64,000 bases of DNA, taken from contig NZ_BMRI01000033.1 of assembly GCF_014648555.1 (NCBI RefSeq), positions 24,980-88,979 on the forward strand, in the 5' to 3' direction. Shown here piece by piece: positions 57,912-64,000 of the stretch. Both the position numbers and the translations under genes were made by a program. Every line of letters begins with the position of its first letter. Positions within the stretch are counted from its first letter, which is position 1. The notes under the pieces are model-generated. The model searched no databases. It was not told where the DNA came from and saw only the letters and a program-made list of their open reading frames with translations. The stretch is from Kitasatospora griseola (GTDB taxonomy: Bacteria; Actinomycetota; Actinomycetes; Streptomycetales; Streptomycetaceae).

Positions 57912-58025
57912 ATGAAGCGACTTGGACCAGGTCAGGCCATGTACCTACCAAACCCTCAGGCTCCTGGGGCGTCCGTGCGGACACCGCAGGAGCCTGAGGT
58001 GTCAGCCGGGCGGCCGATACGATGA
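57912..58025 (+). CDS. Small ORF coupled to the dehydratase
   Basis: A 37-codon ORF starting ATG with GGAG 5 bp before (CTGGAGTCACCATG) and ending in TGA that overlaps the LanB ATG (ATGA). It begins MKRLGPGQAMYLPNPQAPG and has no Cys, so it is not a second precursor of the same type. The LanB gene has no ribosome site of its own, which makes coupling from this ORF plausible. The ORF also spans the hairpin at 57954-57999, so ribosome movement over it could open the hairpin. It may be only a coupling device. Confidence 0.5.
   Translation: MKRLGPGQAMYLPNPQAPGASVRTPQEPEVSAGRPIR
57954..57999 (+). terminator. Strong nested hairpin between precursor and LanB (attenuator-like)
   Basis: CCTCAGGCTCCTG (57954-57966) pairs perfectly with CAGGAGCCTGAGG (57987-57999). 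An inner GTCCG-TG-CGGAC stem fills the centre. No U-tract. It would let the precursor transcript be more abundant than the enzyme genes, a common RiPP layout. Its position inside the 37-codon ORF could make termination translation-dependent. Confidence 0.65.
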
Positions 58026-60709
58026 CCACACCCTCGCGCACCGCCTCACCCCGCTCGCGCCCTGCCGCACCCGCGCAGGGTGCTTCCGGTCTTGCGGACA
58101 CGGTGATGCTGCGCATCAACCCGCTGCCCGGGCGGCGCCTCGGCACCTTGGAACTGACCGCGGCGGTCAGCGCCCTGGTGGAGGCCGAGCGGCTGTGCAC
58201 CTCGCTCGGCGACGCCGCCTGCGCCGAGCTGTTCGATCTCGCCGAGAAGGCCACCGGACCGGACCGCCGGAACATCCTGGAGCTGAAACGGGCGGTCTAC
58301 AACGGTCGCGCCCCCAGAGCCTCGGCCACCGAACGTAGCTGGCCTGCCGCGACCAACGCGTGGCTGCAGGCCCGGCAGCGCGGTGACCTCGCGCGGAGCG
58401 TACTGACCACCGGCTACGAGACCCACCTGGGCGAAGAACGGGCAGCCCTGGCTGAGGCTGTCGCTTCCGAGCCCTTCCAGTTGTCCCTGGCGCTCACCTC
58501 GCCCCAGGTCCTGGCGGCGGTGCGTCGCTACGCGCGCTCCGCCGGCCGCGCCTCCAAGCAGGACCGCAAGTCCGAACGGGGCATTCTGCAGCATCTGGCC
58601 CGGGCGATGGTGCGCACCTCACCGCTTGCCCGATTCACCGCCGTCGGCTTCGCCTCTTGGTCCGAGCAGGGCGTCGCGCTCGACCGGGTCACCTTCCGGC
58701 GCGGCGGGACGCACTCGTTCCCCTCGGTGGACCGGGCGCTGTTCTCCGCCCTGGTCGGCGGGCTGTTGCCCGAAAACCTCGCGACTGGCGACGGCGCCTC
58801 GCCGAGCGATGCTTCCGCGCCGGGCAGCGGCGTCGTCCGCCTGCCTGGCGCCGTGACGGTGGTGATGCCGAACCCGACGCTTCGGGCCACGCGGGACACC
58901 GTGCGCTTCCAGCAGCGCCACGGCTCGCAGATCCGGGTGCTCTCCACCCCGCTCACCGGTCAGCTGCGGACCCTGCTGGACCTCACCGCTCTGGGGCCGG
59001 TCGCGATCCGGGAACTGGACCGAGCGCTGGCGGACCGTCTCACGGTCACCACGCAGGAGGCCGACCGGATGGTCCGGGCCGCGTGTGACGCCCAGATCCT
59101 GCTCCCCGGGCCGCGTCTGGACGAGCAGGCGCCGGACCCGCTACCAGCCGCCCAGGAACTGCTGGGCGAGCACGCCCCGGCCGCGGCCAAGGTACTGGAG
59201 GAGGTGTCCGCGTCGCTCGGCCGACTCGCCACGGCCGCGGTGCCGGAGCGGGCAGCACTGCTGAAGCGGGTGGAGTCGGCGCAGCAGCGGCTGACCGCGC
59301 TCGGCTCGCAAGCAGGTCGGCTGCGGGTCAACGAGGACTACGTGGTGGACCCGTTCGAGGTCTCGGCCGCCGACTACCAGCAGGCGCTCGCTGACCTGGC
59401 CGCCGCCGTCGAGTTCGCCGCGCTCTTCGACCGCCATCACGAGCTGCGTGCGCTGGCGTGCGCCCTGTACGTGGAGCGTTTCGGCCCGGGTGCCTCGGTC
59501 CCGCTGGTCGATCACGCCGCCGACCTGGTCAGTGGCGTCATCCGCCACGAGGCCGGCATCTCCGACCTGGTTGCCGGCGATCGGGCTCGGGACCTCGGCC
59601 CGCGCGACGGTTCGTTGGCCCGGCTGCTGAGGCTGCGCGCGACTGCCGTGCACACGGTCACCGAACGGATCGCCCGCCACCGGGCCGAGCGGCCGCAGAC
59701 CGAGGAGCTGGCGCTCGAGCCGAGCCTGTTGGCTGAGCTGGCCTCCGGTCTGCCTGAGCGGTTCCGGCGATCGCCCGCGTCGTACGGGCTGGCGGTCCAA
59801 CCGGTCGACGGCCGGTTGGTGCTGAACGGGTGCTTCCCCGGCCGGGGCCTGCTCGGCATGCGCTTCCTCGGGGCGGACCGTGAACTCGGCGGCTGGGCGG
59901 CCGAGTCGATCGCCCGACGTGCCACCGCTCTCTTCTCGGCAGATGGCGCCCGACCGTGCGAGGACCGCGGACTGCACGGAGCGAACATCAACTACCGGAT
60001 CCCGCTGCTGGACCGGACCGTCACCCCCGAGGACTGGATCGGGATCCGGCTGGTGCACGACCGGGTCCGGGACGAGCTGGTCCTGCTGGACGCGGAAGGC
60101 GAGCGAGTGCGTCCGGTCTGCCTGGGGATGCGCCGGCCGGACCTGCACCCTGACCCGCTGCGCCTGGCGACCTGGCTGGCCGACACCGGCGGGGTCGCAT
60201 TCGGCTCCTTCCCCTGGGCACAGGCCCCCACGGCGGACGGGCGCGCAGCCGACCGCACCGCGCCCCCGGCCGACCGCACTTCGGCCATGCCCCGGCTGGC
60301 GGTGGGTCAGGTGGTGCTGCAACGCCGCCGCTGGTACCCCGGGGCCGACTTCCCGTCCGCTCCCGGGACCGACGGGCCGGCCGGACATCTGGTCGACCTC
60401 ACCGCCTGGCGGGCGGCGCACGGGGTTCCGGACGAGGTGGTGATCAAGACCGGCTATGACGAAGCCGCCATCACCCGCGCCTTGGCGAGCGGCGCCTACC
60501 CGGCTCACCGGCGGCCGGAGAAGCCGCAGTACGCCGATCTGGCCAGCGTGCTGGCGGTCCGAACCCTGCCCCGGTTCCTGGACCGCCGGCCGCCGGGCAG
60601 CTACCTGGAAGAGGCCCTGCCGGGGGTCCGCCGCGGGCGCAACGCCGTCGAGTGGGTCATCGAGTTCGACCGCCCCGCAGGGGCCCGATTCCAGCCGAGG
60701 AAGCGATGA
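58022..60709 (+). CDS. LanB-type glutamylating dehydratase (thiopeptide TbtB-like)
   Basis: An 895-residue lantibiotic-dehydratase N-terminal-domain protein that would attach glutamate from Glu-tRNA to Ser/Thr side chains of the precursor for later elimination to dehydroamino acids. Family features: GILQHLARAMVRTSPLARFT, AVGFASWS, LRVNEDYVVDPFEVSAADYQ, GLHGANINYRIPLLDRTVTP and PRFLDRRPPGSYLEEALPGV. The length (about 900) matches stand-alone glutamylation proteins of thiopeptide clusters rather than full-length LanB (about 1000 with elimination domain), so an elimination protein should be encoded beyond the window. Start ATG at 58022 overlaps the 37-codon ORF. Confidence 0.88.
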   Translation: MTTPSRTASPRSRPAAPAQGASGLADTVMLRINPLPGRRLGTLELTAAVSALVEAERLCTSLGDAACAELFDLAEKATGPDRRNILELKRAVYNGRAPRASATERSWPAATNAWLQARQRGDLARSVLTTGYETHLGEERAALAEAVASEPFQLSLALTSPQVLAAVRRYARSAGRASKQDRKSERGILQHLARAMVRTSPLARFTAVGFASWSEQGVALDRVTFRRGGTHSFPSVDRALFSALVGGLLPENLATGDGASPSDASAPGSGVVRLPGAVTVVMPNPTLRATRDTVRFQQRHGSQIRVLSTPLTGQLRTLLDLTALGPVAIRELDRALADRLTVTTQEADRMVRAACDAQILLPGPRLDEQAPDPLPAAQELLGEHAPAAAKVLEEVSASLGRLATAAVPERAALLKRVESAQQRLTALGSQAGRLRVNEDYVVDPFEVSAADYQQALADLAAAVEFAALFDRHHELRALACALYVERFGPGASVPLVDHAADLVSGVIRHEAGISDLVAGDRARDLGPRDGSLARLLRLRATAVHTVTERIARHRAERPQTEELALEPSLLAELASGLPERFRRSPASYGLAVQPVDGRLVLNGCFPGRGLLGMRFLGADRELGGWAAESIARRATALFSADGARPCEDRGLHGANINYRIPLLDRTVTPEDWIGIRLVHDRVRDELVLLDAEGERVRPVCLGMRRPDLHPDPLRLATWLADTGGVAFGSFPWAQAPTADGRAADRTAPPADRTSAMPRLAVGQVVLQRRRWYPGADFPSAPGTDGPAGHLVDLTAWRAAHGVPDEVVIKTGYDEAAITRALASGAYPAHRRPEKPQYADLASVLAVRTLPRFLDRRPPGSYLEEALPGVRRGRNAVEWVIEFDRPAGARFQPRKR

Positions 60710-60722
60710 AGCCGAGGAATCC

Positions 60723-62612
60723 ATGCGAGTGAAGCTTCGCCCGGACGCGCACTGCGCCCCTGTGCCGCAAGGCGTGTTCTGGGCCCGCGGTGACCGCTCG
60801 TTCGTGCTGTCCGGCCCGCCCGCGCTCTACGCCGTCGTCGACGACCAACTCGACGCCCTGCTCAACGGCACGAGCGTGGACGAGATGGTGGCAGCGGCCG
60901 GGGACGAGCGTGCCCGGCCGGTCCTCGAACATGTCGTGCGCGCGTTGGTCGCCCAGGATGTGCTGATCGACCTGGACGCTGTGGACGGCCCGCTTCCGGA
61001 CCCGGAGACCGCTGGTCGCCACGCCGAACTACTCTGCTACCTGGAGGCGAACTGCGCCGAGCCGTACCGGGCCTTCGCCGCGGTGCGCGCCGCCCGGGTG
61101 GCGGTCGCCGGCGATGGGCCCGGGGCGGAGGCTGTGCGGCGCGGACTGACCGCCAACGGCACGGGGGAGACGGTGGAGCTTCACCTTCCCGTCGCATCGA
61201 GCCACTTCACGGCGCACGGCTTCGCACCCGCCACCACGATGGTGGTGCTGATCGACGACTGTGAGGCTCCGCTGGATCTGCTGGCTGCCGCCGCAAGCCT
61301 GCCGCCGGGCACCCCTGTGGTGCCGGTGGCCGCCGAGGCGGCGCTCGCACTGGTCGGGCCGGTGTGCACGGCTCCGGAGGAGCTTTGGGCCTTCCAGGCC
61401 GTTCGGGCCCGAGCCGCTGACTGGCAGGAGACCGGGGCGGAGTCGGCGGCGCCCCGCCCGATCAGCGCGGTACTGGCAGGATCCCTCGCCGCCCAGACCG
61501 TTCTGGCGCGGCTGGCCGGCACTGACGACGGTCAGCGTTCGGCCTGGGTGGTGCACGGCCATGCGGTGCAGACCACGGTCGTGCCAGTACCGGATGCCGG
61601 CCTCGGACCGGCCTGGCGCCCGGTGGATCCCACCGAGGCCCACGCCGCAGCCGACCGTGTCCACCCGGCCTCCGCACCCGGTACGGACACGGTCGTCACT
61701 TACGACACGGTCGCTGACGGCCTCGGCTCCGACGGTCCCGGTTCCGCCGAGCCGCAGCAGCCGCACTTCGATGCCGGACTCACCGCCCGCTGGACCGGTC
61801 TCGCCCGCTGGGGCCGGGACCTCGATCTCCCGCAACTGCCCGTCAGCCTGGTCACCGCCGAGACGGTGGCGGGCGCCGGACCGTCGGCCGCCCGCGCCGC
61901 AACCCGCGCCACCGACCGGGCAGCAGGTATCCCGGCCGCAGCCACGGCCCCGCACTTCCTGGGCTGGGGCACGAACCGCGCCGCCGCCGGCCTGACCGCC
62001 GGGCTCGCGGTGCTGCGCCACCGCGTTGCCCAGGAGTGGACGGGGGAGAGCGACGCCGGGTGGTTCCCCGCAGCCGGGCTCACCCGGTCCCACTGGCTGG
62101 TGGACGGCCTGCTGCGGCAGGCCGGTCAGGACGAACTCGCACAGCCCGTCAGCACTCCGCTGACCTGGAACGATCTCGAGAGGATCGCGGTCCGTTCGCA
62201 GTGGAGCGTCCTGAGGGACTTCTTCGACGTCCCCGCTCAGTTGTGGCTGCGCACGGTCGCAGGGCTGGACTGGCAGCTGGTCAGCGTGATGGACGAGGCC
62301 ACCGGTGAGGTGATGGCCACCCAGTGGGGGCCGAGCCGGGCCTCCGCCGCCTACGCGGCCCTGCTCGCCGCCACCGCCCGGGCCCAGCTCCGAGTGGCTG
62401 AGCGGACCGCACCGCAGGCACCCGTCCAGCCGCCGGATGCGGTCGGGACCTGGGCGCTGGAGATCACCCCGGACCGCCGGATCCAGGACTGCCTGCGCCA
62501 GCTGCTCGTACGGGCCCGGGCCATGGGGCTGCGCCCCCGTGCTCAGCAGCTCATCCACGACGCGGTCGTTGGCGGGCTGCCGCTGGCCTGCGGCTGGGTG
62601 AGGCTCGGATGA
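60723..62612 (+). CDS. Ocin-ThiF-like leader-binding protein (TOMM)
   Basis: A 629-residue E1-like protein of azole-RiPP pathways. Residues about 1-85 resemble the PqqD-like RRE that grips the leader (MRVKLRPDAHCAPVPQGVFW, then YAVVDDQLDALLNG). About 95-330 has a ThiF/E1-like Rossmann area (VAVAGDGPGAEAVRRGL) without the zinc Cys tetrad or clear ATP motif of true E1 enzymes. The C-terminal half (AQLWLRTVAGLDWQLVSV) fits TbtF-type proteins. It presents the precursor to the YcaO enzyme. GAGGAA lies about 5 bp before the ATG at 60723. The YcaO gene overlaps its stop by 4 bp. Confidence 0.8.
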   Translation: MRVKLRPDAHCAPVPQGVFWARGDRSFVLSGPPALYAVVDDQLDALLNGTSVDEMVAAAGDERARPVLEHVVRALVAQDVLIDLDAVDGPLPDPETAGRHAELLCYLEANCAEPYRAFAAVRAARVAVAGDGPGAEAVRRGLTANGTGETVELHLPVASSHFTAHGFAPATTMVVLIDDCEAPLDLLAAAASLPPGTPVVPVAAEAALALVGPVCTAPEELWAFQAVRARAADWQETGAESAAPRPISAVLAGSLAAQTVLARLAGTDDGQRSAWVVHGHAVQTTVVPVPDAGLGPAWRPVDPTEAHAAADRVHPASAPGTDTVVTYDTVADGLGSDGPGSAEPQQPHFDAGLTARWTGLARWGRDLDLPQLPVSLVTAETVAGAGPSAARAATRATDRAAGIPAAATAPHFLGWGTNRAAAGLTAGLAVLRHRVAQEWTGESDAGWFPAAGLTRSHWLVDGLLRQAGQDELAQPVSTPLTWNDLERIAVRSQWSVLRDFFDVPAQLWLRTVAGLDWQLVSVMDEATGEVMATQWGPSRASAAYAALLAATARAQLRVAERTAPQAPVQPPDAVGTWALEITPDRRIQDCLRQLLVRARAMGLRPRAQQLIHDAVVGGLPLACGWVRLG

Positions 62613-64000
62613 GCGGGCGTCATCTTGGCGGGCTTGACCTGAGCGATCCTCGCCTGAGCGATCCTCATGTGTACGGGCCTCATCTCGACCGGCGCCTGCT
62701 GTCCGGCCCCAACGCTCCGGCCGGCCTGTTGGCCCTGCCCTGGCAGGAGCAGCCGGATGGACAGCTGGTCGCCGTCGCAGCAGGCTTCGACATCCGCTGG
62801 GAGAGCCGGGCGCTGGGCATCGCCCGCGAGCAGGGAACATCCCTGTTGTCCGTACGCGCGACCTCGGCGGAAGTCCTGGTCGGGCCGCTCTGGACCCCTG
62901 ACGGGGCGTCGGGCTGCGCCGGGTGCGCGCAGACCCGGGACGGAGACCGCCACCGGCAGGGGATCGCCCGGGGCGCGGACCATCATCCGGCTACCACGGC
63001 TGCCGAGGGCCGCTCCGCATCACAGCCGCATACGCTGCGGGCCGCCGCACCGGTCCTGCCGCCCGCCGTCGGGCAGCTCCTTGCCGAACTTCTCCGTCAA
63101 AGTCGGCCGTTGCTCGCTCCTGGTGAGCTGCTCTCGCTCGCTTCCACCGGTGTCCTTCGCCGGCATCGGGTAGCGCCCAGCATCCGCTGCGCGGTGTGCG
63201 GCGGCGGTCCCGAGCAGCGAGTCGGCCCCCTCGCCGAGCCGCCGAGTCCCCGCCGACTCGTCTCCCGCCCCACCTCCTCCCCGCTGCCCGACCGGGGCGA
63301 GCCGCCGTTCGGCCTGGACCCCGACCGGATGCGCGGCGCGCTGGTCGACGCCCGGTACGGGCCGGTGCTCGGGACGCAGCGGGCCGTGCTGGTCGGCATG
63401 GCGATGACCGAGACCCGCCTGCTCGGGGCGGGCTTCGCCGGCCACGGCCGCGGCTCGACCTTCCGGCACGCCGAGGCCGTGGGCTGCCTGGAAGCGTTCG
63501 AGCGCAGCGGCGGCTATCCGCACGTCGCGCCGCTCGTGCTCGACGCCACCGCGCGCCAGTTGGGTGACCGCGCCGTCGGGCTCGCCGGGCTGGGGCATTA
63601 CACCGCACGGCAGTTGGCCTCGCCTCTGAGCCGCCTGCGGCCGTTCGACGACGATACCCCGATGGACTGGGTGTGGGGTCACGAGCTGGACACCGGCCGG
63701 CCACTGCTCGTCCCGGCCGAAGTCGGCTTCTACCAGTACCGCTTTCCCGCTGCCTCCGACGCACCCGAGGACGCCAGGAGGAGGCACTTCTTCCATGAGT
63801 CCTCCAGCGGCTGTGCGCTGGGCGGCAGTTACGAGGAGGCCACCCTGCACTCGTTGCTGGAACTGGCCGAGCGGGACGCCTTCCTGCTCTCCTGGCACCG
63901 CCGCCGGCCGCTGCCCCGGATCGCACCTGGGGAGATCACCGACCGGGAGTGCCTGCTGCTGATCCGGCAGATTGAGGACCAGGGCTACCAGGTGCACCTG
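62609..64000 (+). CDS. YcaO cyclodehydratase (partial at right edge)
   Basis: A YcaO enzyme that makes thiazoline/oxazoline rings from Cys/Ser/Thr using ATP. The first 464 residues are visible. CAGCAQTRDGDR and CAVCGG are Cys motifs of the TOMM N-terminal part; the ATP-binding sequences are TETRLLGAGFAGHGRGSTFR (about 268-287) with AEAVGCLEAFERSG, and SSSGCALGGSYEEATLHSLL with ELAERDAFLLSWHRR. The ATG overlaps the ThiF-like stop (ATGA). The C-terminus, with its Pro-rich end, is beyond base 64000. Confidence 0.9.
   Translation, partial: MSGRHLGGLDLSDPRLSDPHVYGPHLDRRLLSGPNAPAGLLALPWQEQPDGQLVAVAAGFDIRWESRALGIAREQGTSLLSVRATSAEVLVGPLWTPDGASGCAGCAQTRDGDRHRQGIARGADHHPATTAAEGRSASQPHTLRAAAPVLPPAVGQLLAELLRQSRPLLAPGELLSLASTGVLRRHRVAPSIRCAVCGGGPEQRVGPLAEPPSPRRLVSRPTSSPLPDRGEPPFGLDPDRMRGALVDARYGPVLGTQRAVLVGMAMTETRLLGAGFAGHGRGSTFRHAEAVGCLEAFERSGGYPHVAPLVLDATARQLGDRAVGLAGLGHYTARQLASPLSRLRPFDDDTPMDWVWGHELDTGRPLLVPAEVGFYQYRFPAASDAPEDARRRHFFHESSSGCALGGSYEEATLHSLLELAERDAFLLSWHRRRPLPRIAPGEITDRECLLLIRQIEDQGYQVHL

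Noticed and set aside
57912..58025. Second RiPP precursor
   Set aside because: The peptide has no Cys and few Ser/Thr, and does not resemble the Cys-rich core; kept only as a small ORF.
1..64000. tRNA or rRNA genes, complete insertion sequences or prophage
   Set aside because: No cloverleaf-like tRNA, rRNA core sequence, transposase or phage structural gene was recognised by eye; only the recombinase relic suggests mobility. A tRNAscan/ISfinder search would be decisive.

Overview
The window is high-GC actinobacterial chromosome, most likely Streptomyces, Kitasatospora or a close relative. This rests on near-saturated G/C third codon positions, frequent GTG/TTG starts, many 1-8 bp start/stop overlaps, and a gene set typical of Streptomycetaceae (SMI1/KNR4, DUF4265, YunG, DUF4232 lipoprotein, NlpC/P60, TAT-exported oxidases, 'HIDLLRV' sulfur leader peptide). 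No rRNA, tRNA, CRISPR array or complete insertion sequence was recognised. It is accessory, chromosome-arm-like DNA: regulators paired with their targets, secreted hydrolases, conflict systems, pseudogenes and the left part of a RiPP cluster.

Layout. 0-6 kb: a partial FAD monooxygenase behind a paired operator, a TetR regulator, a GNAT acetyltransferase, an SMI1/KNR4 protein, and a divergent HxlR/oxidoreductase pair. 6-11 kb: a secreted low-complexity repeat protein, an OGG-fold protein, and a two-gene trypco2 + trypsin-NACHT-LRR module (a bacterial NLR-like conflict system). 11-23 kb: a short UvrA-like protein, SRPBCC/TetR, a LysR divergent from a membrane protein/multicopper oxidase pair, TetR-carotenoid oxygenase with two operators abutting the start codon, and an HTH-coiled-coil-receiver regulator. 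23-30 kb: a hydrolase, an M4 metalloprotease, a trypsin-like protease, a NADAR-like protein, a HIT protein and a CAP-domain secreted protein. 29.6-30.3 kb: a degraded metE end and a degraded alkyl-sulfatase end lying back to back. 30-40 kb: cobF, YunG, a berberine-bridge-type oxidase, an MFS exporter, an EamA transporter, a LysR, an NlpC/P60 hydrolase and a DUF4232 lipoprotein. 40-46 kb: two flavin-dependent LLM-family monooxygenases behind a sulfur-type leader peptide, then hcp-hcr behind DevR/DosR-like boxes. 46.4-47.2 kb: a deletion scar joining truncated deoR-type and MFS genes.

48-56 kb is the most striking locus: four overlapping genes encoding an alpha/beta hydrolase, a caspase-like protease with a long VMAP-type region, a MoxR AAA+ ATPase, and a 1328-residue vWA (SAV_2336-type) protein. 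The last protein carries an apparently inactive caspase-like domain and ends in a domain that reads as an aminoglycoside N(3)-acetyltransferase. The design matches the MoxR / vWA / VMAP ternary conflict systems, but the AAC(3)-like tail is unusual. A serine-recombinase remnant follows.

57.5-64 kb (open at the right edge): a thiopeptide-like RiPP cluster with a 68-residue precursor ending in a Cys-rich core containing four consecutive cysteines, a glutamylating LanB dehydratase, an ocin-ThiF-type leader-binding protein and a YcaO cyclodehydratase. A strong hairpin and a 37-codon ORF, neither of known function, lie between the precursor and the dehydratase.
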